64,000 nucleotides of DNA from positions 16,175 to 80,174 of the forward strand of contig BNUX01000002.1 in NCBI GenBank assembly GCA_025997675.1. The letters are read 5' to 3'. The first letter of the stretch is position 1; each line of letters begins with the position of its first letter. The stretch is from Spirochaetia bacterium (GTDB lineage: Bacteria; Spirochaetota; Spirochaetia; Treponematales; Breznakiellaceae). The notes under the pieces are model-generated. The model searched no databases. It had not been told where the DNA came from and saw only the letters and a program-made list of their open reading frames with translations. Position numbers and translations under genes: made by a program. This document shows positions 16,120-24,799 of this stretch, piece by piece.

Positions 16120-17508
16120 ATGTCCGAAGAACTAACCGAGTATCAGGGTCCAGCCACTATGGAGAAAATCACGTCCCTTGCCAAACGGCGGGGGTTTGTG
16201 TTTCAGTCGTCGGAGATTTACGGGGGCCAGAGCGGCGCCTGGGATTATGGGCCCCTGGGGATAGAGCTGAAAAACCGCATTTCCCGAAACTGGTGGAAAA
16301 CGATGACCCAGCTCCATGACAATATCGTGGGCCTGGATGCGGCCATCCTGATGCACCCCCGGACCTGGGAAGCCTCGGGGCATGTGGAAAACTTTACCGA
16401 CCCCCTGGTGGACTGCAAGAAGTGCAAAACCCGGTTCAGGGCGGACCAGATAGACCCTGCAAACCTGGCGGAAAAGAAATGCCCCGACTGCGGGGGGGAA
16501 CTGACGGATACCCGGAAGTTCAACCTGATGTTTAAGACCCACATCGGCCCGGTGGAGGCGGAGGCAGGCGCGGTGGACACCAACCTTATCTACCTGCGCC
16601 CCGAAACTGCCCAGGGGATTTACGTCAACTACAAGAACATCATCCAGAGTAACCGGATGAAGATACCCTTCGGAATTGCCCAGATCGGCAAGGCCTTCCG
16701 GAACGAGATTGTGACCAAGAACTTCATTTTCCGTACCTGCGAATTTGAGCAGATGGAGATGCAGTACTTTGTGAAGCCCGGCACCGATGTTGACACCTTC
16801 AATGAATGGAAAGTTCAGCGCTGGGCCTACTACGAAAAGCTGGGGGTCAAGATGGACCACCTCCGCTGGCACCAGCACGGCCCGGATGAGCTGGCCCACT
16901 ACGCCAAGGACGCCTACGACATTGAGTACCTGTTTCCCATGGGCTGGAAGGAGCTTGAGGGCATCCACAACCGCTCCAACTACGACCTCACCCGGCATAC
17001 CGAGTTCAGCGGCAAGGACCTGCAATATATCGACCAGGAAAGCGGTAACGAGCGATACATTCCCTTCATCATTGAAACCTCTGCGGGGCTCACCCGGACC
17101 CTGCTGATGATCCTCTGCGATGCCTACGACGAGGAGAAGGTGGCGGATAAGGGTAACGACGACGATTACCGGACGGTGCTGCGTTTCCACCCCACCATTG
17201 CCCCCATCACGGTGGCTATCCTGCCGCTGATGAAGAAGGACGGCCTGGCGGAACTGGCCCAGGATATCCGCGCCGAACTGCGGGAGGACTTTGCCACCGA
17301 CTACGACCAGTCCGGGGCTATCGGGCGGCGGTACCGGCGGCAGGACGAGGCGGGGACCCCCTTCTGCGTCACCGTCGACTACGAGTCCAAGGACAACGGT
17401 ACCGTGACCCTGCGCTTCCGGGATTCCATGGAACAGGTCAGGATTCCCCGGGCGGAACTGGGGGATAGGCTGCGGAAGGAGATCCGGGAGTATAAGCGGA
17501 TTAAATAG
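16120..17508 (+). CDS. glyS: glycyl-tRNA synthetase, homodimeric type
   Basis: 462 aa. It charges tRNA-Gly; this is the single-chain alpha2 class II enzyme typical of spirochaetes. Visible: KRRGFVFQSSEIYGG, a four-cysteine zinc-type insert CKKCKTRF then CPDCGGEL (about 95-125), motif 2 FRNEIVTKNFIFRTCEFEQ, motif 3 GLTRTLLMIL, and a C-terminal anticodon-binding domain starting at APITVAILPL. Start at 16120 is chosen over 16060 because AAGGAG lies 8 nt upstream. It is convergent with the helicase, with only 4 bp between the stops. Confidence 0.95.
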   Translation: MSEELTEYQGPATMEKITSLAKRRGFVFQSSEIYGGQSGAWDYGPLGIELKNRISRNWWKTMTQLHDNIVGLDAAILMHPRTWEASGHVENFTDPLVDCKKCKTRFRADQIDPANLAEKKCPDCGGELTDTRKFNLMFKTHIGPVEAEAGAVDTNLIYLRPETAQGIYVNYKNIIQSNRMKIPFGIAQIGKAFRNEIVTKNFIFRTCEFEQMEMQYFVKPGTDVDTFNEWKVQRWAYYEKLGVKMDHLRWHQHGPDELAHYAKDAYDIEYLFPMGWKELEGIHNRSNYDLTRHTEFSGKDLQYIDQESGNERYIPFIIETSAGLTRTLLMILCDAYDEEKVADKGNDDDYRTVLRFHPTIAPITVAILPLMKKDGLAELAQDIRAELREDFATDYDQSGAIGRRYRRQDEAGTPFCVTVDYESKDNGTVTLRFRDSMEQVRIPRAELGDRLRKEIREYKRIK

Positions 17509-17512
17509 GCCC

Positions 17513-19252
17513 CTATGTCTTCGGTTTTTCCTTGAATATCCCCAGAATCTTGCCCAGGAGGCCCTTCTTTGCTCCGGACTGCCCGCCGGTCTTCGGCGCC
17601 TGCCCTGCAGCCGGCGGTGTACCCTGTCCTGCCCGTTTGGCCTGACCCCCGCTGCGCCGCCGTTTCCCCCCGGTCCGCTGTCCGCCGGGTCTTTGCTCCC
17701 CGGACTCTCCGGCGTTCCCCGGTTTCCGGCCCTGGCCCCGTTGACGGCCCTCCGCCCGGTTTTGTCCGCCGGACCGCCGAGCCTCCCCCGGCTTTCCTTC
17801 GTACTTCTGCTTGTAGTAGGCCATCCGTTCTTCGTATGAAAGATTCGCCAGTGGAGGCGGACCGTCCCGGCCGCCTCCCGGTCTGCCGCCCCTGCCCTCA
17901 TACCGCCTCGGGCCTGGCTCGGCGTGTCCGTCCCGGCGCCGCTTTCCGTCACCGAAGCCGCCCTCTGCACGGTGCCCCCGGCCATCAATGAAACCGCCGT
18001 CTCCCTGCCGGTGACCTTCGCCGCGGCGGGGGCCGTCATGCCGCCGCCCATCACGATGGTCTCCGCGGCCGCGATCCTCATAGGTGTCGGTGCGGATACG
18101 CAAACCCTCGCTCTTGTCCTCCCCGAGAAGGGATTCGTCCGCAAAGACGGCGGGGATCTTCTTTCCTATATACCGTTCGATATCCGGCAGTTCGTAGACA
18201 TCCTGCTCGCTGGCCAGGGAAACCGCCTTGCCGGATTTCCCTGCACGGGCGGTGCGGCCTATACGGTGGACGTAGTTTTCCGCCTCCACCGGGAGGTCGT
18301 AGTTGATCACCATGGCCAGGTCGTCAATGTCCAGGCCCCGGGCCGCCACGTCGGTGGCCACCAGGAACCGGGTCTTGCCGGCCTTTACATCCTCAATGAT
18401 CTTGAGCCGCTTTACCTGGGGCAGGTCCCCCATGATGAATTCACAGGCTATGCCGTTTATCGAAAGGCGCTTGGCCACAATTTCGGTGTACCGCTTGGTA
18501 TTGCAGAAGATGATGGCGCTTTCGGGGTTCTCCTTTTCCAGAAGCCCCAGGAGGAACTTCATCTTATCATCGCTGTGTACATGGTAGAGGACCTGCTCTA
18601 TCTCCTCCACGGTCACCGTTTCCGGCTCTATCTCGATTTCATGGGGGGCCTTGGTATACTCCCAGGCGAGGTTTTTGACCCAGGCGTTGAGGGTGGCGCT
18701 GAAAAGCATGGTCTGGCGCCGGTCCGCCGGGGGTACCACCTTGATAAGCTTCCGCAAATCCGGGTAAAAGCCCATGTCGAACATGCGATCCGCCTCGTCC
18801 AGTATCAAAAAGGCGATATCCATGAGGTTCATGTGTCCGGAACTGTTCAAATCCAGTACCCGGCCGGGGGTTCCCACCAGGATTTGGGCGTTATGCCGGA
18901 GCAATTCCTGCTGCGCCCCATAGCCAACCCCGCCGTAGAAGCTCCCCACCACAAAGGGGAGGTATTTTCCCAGTTGTTTCGCTTCCTCCTCCACCTGAAC
19001 CGCCAGTTCCCGGGTGGGAACCATGATGATCGCCTTTTTCCCGTTGATAAGGGGTTCCGAAAGGAGACGCTGGAATATGACAATCAGATAAGCGGCGGTT
19101 TTTCCCGTACCGGTCTGGGATTGCACGTAGAGGTCCTGGCCTCCAAAGGCGCTGGCAAGCACCTGTTCCTGTACGGGCATGCAGGTAACATACCCCATCT
19201 CCGCTATGCCCCGTTGGAGGTCGGGGTGCAGGTTAAATTCGCTGAATTCCAT
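17513..19252 (-). CDS. DEAD-box RNA helicase with Arg/Gly-rich tail
   Basis: 579 aa. All helicase motifs are present: Q-motif, SQTGTGKT (motif I, about 41-48), PTRELA, GG, TPGR, DEAD (motif II), SAT (III), ARGLD and HRIGRTARAGK (VI). Residues about 385-579 form a low-complexity tail rich in Arg, Gly, Asp and Pro with RGDHRDGRRHDGPRRG-like repeats, ending in a Lys-rich segment (KKGLLGKILGIFKEKPK). The tail should give non-specific RNA binding, as in CsdA/RhlE-type proteins. It probably works in ribosome assembly or mRNA turnover. Array 2 lies directly upstream. Confidence 0.92.
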   Translation of the reverse strand: MEFSEFNLHPDLQRGIAEMGYVTCMPVQEQVLASAFGGQDLYVQSQTGTGKTAAYLIVIFQRLLSEPLINGKKAIIMVPTRELAVQVEEEAKQLGKYLPFVVGSFYGGVGYGAQQELLRHNAQILVGTPGRVLDLNSSGHMNLMDIAFLILDEADRMFDMGFYPDLRKLIKVVPPADRRQTMLFSATLNAWVKNLAWEYTKAPHEIEIEPETVTVEEIEQVLYHVHSDDKMKFLLGLLEKENPESAIIFCNTKRYTEIVAKRLSINGIACEFIMGDLPQVKRLKIIEDVKAGKTRFLVATDVAARGLDIDDLAMVINYDLPVEAENYVHRIGRTARAGKSGKAVSLASEQDVYELPDIERYIGKKIPAVFADESLLGEDKSEGLRIRTDTYEDRGRGDHRDGRRHDGPRRGEGHRQGDGGFIDGRGHRAEGGFGDGKRRRDGHAEPGPRRYEGRGGRPGGGRDGPPPLANLSYEERMAYYKQKYEGKPGEARRSGGQNRAEGRQRGQGRKPGNAGESGEQRPGGQRTGGKRRRSGGQAKRAGQGTPPAAGQAPKTGGQSGAKKGLLGKILGIFKEKPKT

Positions 19253-19300
19253 GTACTCTATTTATATAGCTTTTGGGGAGATGTGGGAAGTGGCCCAGGA

Positions 19301-19457
19301 CTTGTTGAAGACCCTTCAACAAGCCTTGTTGAGATTCTTCAACAAGCCTTGTTGAGATTCTTCAACAAGCTTGTTGAGACTCTTCAACAAGCTTGGAGAG
19401 ATTCTTCAACAAGCTTGGAGAGATTCTTCAACAAGCTTGGAGAGATTCTTCAACAAG
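19301..19457. repeat. tandem array 2: seven 22-23-bp units with CTTCAACAAG core
   Basis: CTTCAACAAG begins at 19314, 19337, 19360, 19382, 19404, 19426 and 19448 (spacing 23, 23, 22, 22, 22, 22). A lone reverse copy CTTGTTGAAG sits at 19301. The first three units contain CAACAAG-CTTGTTG hairpins; the unit at 19360 is a perfect 16-bp palindrome TCAACAAGCTTGTTGA. The later units keep only CAAGCTTG and then GGAGAG. The array lies downstream of ftsK and upstream of the helicase, both leftward. No supportable gene lies in the 218-bp gap. Confidence 0.85.
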
Positions 19458-19470
19458 CGGCTATCCGGCA

Positions 19471-21564
19471 TCACACCCCCCGTAACAGTTCCCGGGGCTT
19501 GGAGCCCTGGGCCGGCCCCACCACGCCGTTGTGTTCCATTAACTCCACCAGCCGGGCCGCCCGGTTGTAGCCTATCTTGAGCCGACGCTGGATGTAGCTG
19601 GCGCTGGCCTTTTGCTGCTGCATCACGATTTCCAGGGCCTTGTCGTAGAGGGGGTCCTCGCCGTCGTCGAACAGGGAGGGACCCATGTCCTCATTCTCAT
19701 CGTCAATGAAGATTTCGTCGTCTATGTAGTCGGGCTCCCCCAGGGTCTTGACGTACTCCACCACCCGTTCCACTTCCTCATCGGAGACGAAGGCGCCCTG
19801 GATGCGGACGGGGAAGGGGTCCACCACCCCGGCGTAGAGCATGTCACCCTTGCCCAAGAGCTTTTCCGCCCCCACCATGTCGATGATGATGCGGCTGTCC
19901 ATCTTGCCGGCCACCATGAAGGCGATGCGGCTGGGGATGTTGGCCTTGATGAGGCCGGTGATCACGTCGATGGAGGGGCGCTGGGTGGCGAGCACCAGGT
20001 GGATGCCCACGGCGCGGCTCATGGCGGCCAGGCGGGCCAGGGTGCTTTCCAGTTCCTTGCCGGTGGTGGCCATGAGGTCGGCAAACTCGTCTATCACCAC
20101 CACGATGTAGGGCATGTGTTCCGCCGCCACGCTCCGATCCTTGATGCGCTTGTTGTAGCTGCGGATGTCCCGGACCCCCATGGAATCCAGGCAGGCGTAG
20201 CGGCGCTCCATCTCGAAGATGCAGTATTGCAGGGCCTGGAAGGCCTTCTTCGGCTCGGTAATCACCGGGGTCAGGAGGTGGGGGATGTCGTTGTAGAGCT
20301 TGAGTTCCACCACCTTTGGGTCGATGAGGATGAGCTTACATTCCGCGGGGGCGCGCTGGTAGAGGATGGAGAGGATCATGGTGTTGACGCAGACCGATTT
20401 CCCCGATCCGGTGGCCCCGGCGATGAGCAGGTGGGGCATGGAGACCAGGTCCACGGTTTGGGCTTCCCCGGAGATGTCCTTGCCCAGGATCACGGGGATC
20501 TCCATCCTCTTCCCGTCCCGGCTCTTTTCCCGGCGTATCTCCCCCTCGATAAGTTCCCGGAGGGATACGATGTTCCGTTTCTCGTTGGGGACCTCGATGC
20601 CCACGGCGTGCTTACCGGGGATGGGGGCCACAATCCGGATGGAGGCGGCGGCCAGGCGCAGGGCGATATTGTCCCCCAGGCCCACTATCTTGGAGAGCTT
20701 CACCCCCGCCGCAGGAAGTATCTCGTACATGGTGATCACCGGGCCCTTGCGGATGTTCATTACCTTCGCCTGTATCTTGAACTCCTCCAGGGTGTCCTCC
20801 AGAACATGCCCCGCCCTCCGGGTAGCGTCATCAATGACCCAGTACTCGCCATCGGGGCGCTCTTCCAGGATGTTTTCCACGGGAACCTTGTAAGCAAGGG
20901 TACGCTTGGGCTTGGGGACCTTTATCGCAGGCGGGGGGTCGGGGTCGGGCTCGGGCTCCGGTTCAGGTTCAGGTTCGGCATCGTCTTCATCCGTGGTATA
21001 GTCCGGCAGGAGAAAGACGCCGGTTTCCATCTCCACATCCATCTCCACATCCATCTCCGCTTCTGCCTCCGCCTCCGCCTCCGCCTGTTCCAGGAGCTTG
21101 ATTGGACTAAGGTCCACTGCCTTGGGGCCGGGGAAGAAGACGGAAGTCAGGGTCATGATCAGGAAACTTTCTATCACCGTCAGGAGGATGATGATCAGGC
21201 TAAAGCCGATTCGGCCGGTTTGTGCAAGAAAGACCCATTCCAGGGAACGGATATTGAAATCCCGGAGAAAGGAGAAGCCGATGGCCAGGGTTAAGAAGGG
21301 AAAGGTACTGCCGGTAAGGATAAAAATCCGGTCCGGCCGGAAATGGGGGTCCGCCAGGATGAGGGCGGCGGCAAGGAGATAGAGGGGGATGATGAAGGCC
21401 AGCACCCCATAGGCGCGTACCAGGAAATCCCCGGGACCGCGGGCAAGTTCGGTCTTATTGAGCAGCGTCCCGGTGATGATGATCCCCAAGAGTACCGCCG
21501 CAACAGCCAAGCCCAGGGCGACAAGGATGGAGAGGATGCGGTAGCTCTTCACGTGTTTCGGCAC
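19471..21564 (-). CDS. ftsK: FtsK/SpoIIIE DNA translocase
   Basis: 697 aa. It pumps DNA at the division septum and couples chromosome segregation to division. Four N-terminal membrane segments (about 10-150) are followed by an acidic Glu/Asp-Pro linker (about 165-225, with EAEAEAEAE and EPEPEPEPDPDP runs). The motor then has Walker A GATGSGKSVCVN and Walker B YIVVVIDEFADLM. The C-terminal gamma winged-helix domain ASYIQRRLKIGYNRAARLVE binds KOPS-type sequences. The linker is short compared with E. coli FtsK. GTG start at 21564 has AGAAGGAG upstream. Confidence 0.95.
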   Translation of the reverse strand: MPKHVKSYRILSILVALGLAVAAVLLGIIITGTLLNKTELARGPGDFLVRAYGVLAFIIPLYLLAAALILADPHFRPDRIFILTGSTFPFLTLAIGFSFLRDFNIRSLEWVFLAQTGRIGFSLIIILLTVIESFLIMTLTSVFFPGPKAVDLSPIKLLEQAEAEAEAEAEMDVEMDVEMETGVFLLPDYTTDEDDAEPEPEPEPEPDPDPPPAIKVPKPKRTLAYKVPVENILEERPDGEYWVIDDATRRAGHVLEDTLEEFKIQAKVMNIRKGPVITMYEILPAAGVKLSKIVGLGDNIALRLAAASIRIVAPIPGKHAVGIEVPNEKRNIVSLRELIEGEIRREKSRDGKRMEIPVILGKDISGEAQTVDLVSMPHLLIAGATGSGKSVCVNTMILSILYQRAPAECKLILIDPKVVELKLYNDIPHLLTPVITEPKKAFQALQYCIFEMERRYACLDSMGVRDIRSYNKRIKDRSVAAEHMPYIVVVIDEFADLMATTGKELESTLARLAAMSRAVGIHLVLATQRPSIDVITGLIKANIPSRIAFMVAGKMDSRIIIDMVGAEKLLGKGDMLYAGVVDPFPVRIQGAFVSDEEVERVVEYVKTLGEPDYIDDEIFIDDENEDMGPSLFDDGEDPLYDKALEIVMQQQKASASYIQRRLKIGYNRAARLVELMEHNGVVGPAQGSKPRELLRGV

Positions 21565-21578
21565 AGACCGGACTCCTT

Positions 21579-23744
21579 CTACCTATATATATCGGCAACA
21601 ACCGCTTCCATCGTCATATCATAATACAGGTACCCGTAGGCGGCGGCGGCGGACAGGACCTTCCGGCCGTATTCCCGGGTTTCGGGGTACTCGATGGTTT
21701 CCAGAAACAGGTCCCCGGGGAGCTTGGGCTCGGCGTTTCGCCAGCGCCGGAGCCGCCCCATGCCGCCGTTATAGGCTAAGAGGGCCATCATGGGGCTTTC
21801 GGCACGGTCCATGAGGTAACGGAGGTACACCGCCCCCAGGTGAATGTTTGCCGCCGGATTTTCCAAATCTATCTCCCCGCCCTCCGTGTAATTGGGCCCC
21901 CCACGGCGGCGTATCCTGTCCGCCATTTCCCTGGCGGTGGCGGGCATAAGCTGGGTAAGCCCAGCCGCGCCAACCCGGGAGCGGATGCCCGGCGCAAAGG
22001 CGCTTTCGGTACGGATAAGGCCGAAGAGGAGTTCCACGGGGATCTCCGCATCAGCGGCATGGGCTTCCACCAGGTCCGCAAAGGCCCGGGGGTAGTAGAG
22101 AACCAGGTCCTGCTTTTTCATCACGTACCCCGGCCGGCCTGCATAGGCGGTAACCACCCGTATGGATTCCTCCCAGTGTTCCGCTTTGGCAAATGCTGCG
22201 GCCAGGGTACGCAGTTCCCCGGGGCTAAACCGGTCCGTATCATCCTTTATAAAGGCAAAGGCCAAATCCGCAGCTCCGTACTCAAAAAACCCCCGGAGGA
22301 ATTCCATATCGTCCGCATTGGCCCCCTGGTCCGGGGGCTCCTTCCCTTCCCCGGCGGGAAGGGTAGCTGCCCCCAGCCGGGAAGCAGCCATGACCCGGTA
22401 ATAAAAGGGTGCGTTCCCCTGGGCCAGAGCCACCTTGAAGTACTCCTCCGGAGGCCGGGGGGCGGCGGAGATAAAGCCTTCGGAGACCGCCCTACCCAGG
22501 ATGTAGGCGTATTTGGCGATGCTGGCGCCGTCGGAACGGGGCTCGATCAGGGAAAAGACCTCCGCAAGGGTGTCCCAGCGCCGTTTCGCAATAAGATACC
22601 GGGCCAGCCGGTCCAGGATGTCGGCAAAATAGTCGTCCTGGCGCCACCGGGAGATATACCTGCCGATGAGAGCGGCGGTTTCCCCGGGCTGTTCCTGGAG
22701 GCTCATGCTGAGGATGTACCAGATACAGGCGTCGGACTGGAGGGCGTCCGGGGCAAAGTCCAGGGCCCGGGCAAAATATTCCGATGCCTGGGCGTAACGC
22801 CGGAGCTGGCGCTGGATTCTGCCGGCATAGTAGAGGATGAGGTACTTCAATTCTCCACCCTGAATGCGGGCATCCCAGTCCTGGAACAGCCTCATCCCCT
22901 CGTTCGGCGAGGACCCAAACTGGAAAGCCCGGCCCAGATCCGTCAACAGCGCCGGGTACCGAAAGAAAAGGCCCTCATCTTCTTCCAGCACCGTGCGAAA
23001 ATGGACAAGTCCTTCGCCGTAGGCCGACCGGACCACGGCAACATGACCCGCCGCCGCCGCAGCCACGGCTGAACCCGCCGCTTCCGCAAGCCGGCCGGCG
23101 TTCCGGCCCCCAAGTTCCCCCAGGGCCCAGCGCCGGGCCTCCTCCGGGGAAGCGCCGGAACCTGCGGACGGGGAGGTCCGGCCCAGAAAGAAGTCTGCCG
23201 CCGCGCCGGCTATCTCCCTCTCTCCGGAATCCGCAAAAAGGGCGGCCAGGAGGCTAAAAGCCCGGTCCCAGGGGCCAGGCTCAAAGGAAGGACCGGCGCC
23301 CTTATACAGGGCTTCAATTTCGGCAAAGCGCCCCAGCTTATAGAGACACGCCGCCCGGAGGCTCAGGATAGCGGGCGCCCGCCCCTTTGCTTCCAAGCTG
23401 GACCTCCGGGCATCCCCTGCCAGGATGAACCGCATCAGTTCCCCGGCGGCTTCCCTTTGGAGGCGGCCCTTCCCCGAAAGGCCTGCCTCAAACAGGGCCG
23501 GAGCCCGTGCCTCACTCTCTTCCCCTCCCTTCGCCTTAACCAAAAGCCCGGCGTAATAGGGGGCCGAAACATGGAGCCGGGTAAGTTCCCCCATCGCATC
23601 CGGGGGGCTGTCGAGGATAAACGCGATATCACCACTTTTGAGCCGCTGCGCCGCTTCCTCACGGGTTAAGCCCAACACCGTTTCCGCCCCACAGGACACC
23701 AGGCACCCCGCAAGGCTAAAGAGGGAGAACCAGAGGAACACTAA
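21579..23744 (-). CDS. lytic transglycosylase (SLT domain) lipoprotein
   Basis: About 721 aa. The N-terminus carries a hydrophobic signal with LAGC and LVSC candidate lipobox sites. A long alpha-helical superhelical region (about 80-560) resembles the U-domain of Slt70. The C-terminal SLT domain has ELLFGLIRTESAFAPGIRS (catalytic Glu), GAAGLTQLMPATA and ALLAYNGGMGRLRRW. It cleaves peptidoglycan to form anhydromuropeptides in the periplasm. The start is uncertain: the frame is open to 23903, but that would overlap the LysM gene by 134 bp, so GTG 23744 is preferred. ATG 23831 is an alternative. Confidence 0.88.
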   Translation of the reverse strand, partial: LVFLWFSLFSLAGCLVSCGAETVLGLTREEAAQRLKSGDIAFILDSPPDAMGELTRLHVSAPYYAGLLVKAKGGEESEARAPALFEAGLSGKGRLQREAAGELMRFILAGDARRSSLEAKGRAPAILSLRAACLYKLGRFAEIEALYKGAGPSFEPGPWDRAFSLLAALFADSGEREIAGAAADFFLGRTSPSAGSGASPEEARRWALGELGGRNAGRLAEAAGSAVAAAAAGHVAVVRSAYGEGLVHFRTVLEEDEGLFFRYPALLTDLGRAFQFGSSPNEGMRLFQDWDARIQGGELKYLILYYAGRIQRQLRRYAQASEYFARALDFAPDALQSDACIWYILSMSLQEQPGETAALIGRYISRWRQDDYFADILDRLARYLIAKRRWDTLAEVFSLIEPRSDGASIAKYAYILGRAVSEGFISAAPRPPEEYFKVALAQGNAPFYYRVMAASRLGAATLPAGEGKEPPDQGANADDMEFLRGFFEYGAADLAFAFIKDDTDRFSPGELRTLAAAFAKAEHWEESIRVVTAYAGRPGYVMKKQDLVLYYPRAFADLVEAHAADAEIPVELLFGLIRTESAFAPGIRSRVGAAGLTQLMPATAREMADRIRRRGGPNYTEGGEIDLENPAANIHLGAVYLRYLMDRAESPMMALLAYNGGMGRLRRWRNAEPKLPGDLFLETIEYPETREYGRKVLSAAAAYGYLYYDMTMEAVVADIYR

Positions 23745-23769
23745 AAACCGGGGAGCCGGAAACCCTTTA

Positions 23770-24687
23770 CTACCGGGGCGGAATCCTGATGGTTCTTCCT
23801 GAAATAATACGATCCGGGTTCCGGATATCATTAAACTGGGCAATGCGCCGGTACAGCCAGGGATTGCGATAAAATGCCTCCGAAATATCCCATAGGGTAT
23901 CACCCCAGCGTATAGTATAGGGAGCCCCCCCCTGGGGAATTGTCTGGGGAACCTTATAGGAGGCTACCGGCGGCCGGGTCCGGCTCCGGGCGGTCTGCAC
24001 CGGGCTGGGGGCCGCTGCCTTGGGCGCGGAAATAACCGGCACCACAGGCGGTGGTGGCGGTGGTGCCGGCGGAACGGGTGTTGCCGCAGGAACTACCGGA
24101 GCGGGGCTTGCGGGTGAAGCGGTACGGGGCGCCATACCCTTGTCGCCAAGGAAGAGGAAATACAGTAAGCCGCAAACCACCACAAGAAGCACCGCAGCAG
24201 CAGCGACCAATAGCCAGGGAAAACGCTTCTGTTTAACCTCAACCTCAACGGTCTCCGCTTTCTCATAGAGCCCGCTGGGGGGATGCAGTTCCCGGGGAGA
24301 AGGAGGTTCCAGTTCAAAATCGGGAATCTCCCCGCCGGACTCCTCTTCTTCCAGGGAAGGAAGGGAAACGCTCAAATGCTGATGGCTCCCCTTGGGAGAA
24401 CCCAGGTCCACGATGTCCGCCGAAAGCTCCCCCGCCGCGCCGGAAGCCAGTATCAATTCCAGGGAAGGAGCCCCTTTAGGCTGGGCCTTGATATTCTCCA
24501 CCACAAGACTCCCCGCATACAGGGCATCGGCCATGGTCTTGGCAGAACTATTGTAGAGATCTATCTGGGCGCTTTTTTGATTATCGTGTGCGGTGGTAAG
24601 TATAAGCCGTTTCTTAACGGGAGAACTCTCCTCCAGGATGGGATAGAATTCCCCGTTTGCGACCTTAATACCAATAGTTGACGCCAT
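23770..24687 (-). CDS. DnaK substrate-binding-like domain / TM / LysM envelope protein
   Basis: 305 aa. Residues about 3-110 align by eye with the beta-sandwich substrate-binding domain of DnaK: TIGIKVANGEFYPILEESSPV, then KKRLILTTAHDNQKSAQIDL, LVVENIKAQPKGAPSLEL and GELSADIVD. No ATPase domain is present. A single membrane segment follows at about 150-172 (LLVAAAAVLLVVVCGLLYFL), then a Pro/Ala-rich linker. A C-terminal LysM (YTIRWGDTLWDISEAFYRNP with GRTIRIPP) should bind peptidoglycan in the periplasm, leaving the DnaK-like part in the cytoplasm. Start has AAAGGAG. It lies upstream of the lytic transglycosylase in the same direction. Confidence 0.8.
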   Translation of the reverse strand: MASTIGIKVANGEFYPILEESSPVKKRLILTTAHDNQKSAQIDLYNSSAKTMADALYAGSLVVENIKAQPKGAPSLELILASGAAGELSADIVDLGSPKGSHQHLSVSLPSLEEEESGGEIPDFELEPPSPRELHPPSGLYEKAETVEVEVKQKRFPWLLVAAAAVLLVVVCGLLYFLFLGDKGMAPRTASPASPAPVVPAATPVPPAPPPPPPVVPVISAPKAAAPSPVQTARSRTRPPVASYKVPQTIPQGGAPYTIRWGDTLWDISEAFYRNPWLYRRIAQFNDIRNPDRIISGRTIRIPPR

Positions 24688-24799
24688 TGGCCGTACTCCT
24701 TTATAGACAAAATATACTATATTAGACTTTAGCCGTGGTCATTGCTATTTGTCAACACGCACCTTGAATATATAGCGGATTCTTACCGATAATGACGCT

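Noticed and set aside
16132-18144. 670-aa minus frame opposite glyS and the helicase tail
   Set aside because: A GC-rich shadow of glyS; no conserved motif, and glyS is unmistakable on the other strand.
17924-19570. 548-aa plus frame opposite the DEAD-box helicase
   Set aside because: Shadow frame in GC-rich DNA; the helicase motifs are on the minus strand.
19612-21294. 560-aa plus frame opposite ftsK
   Set aside because: Shadow; His/Gly/Asp-rich composition typical of antisense GC-rich frames.
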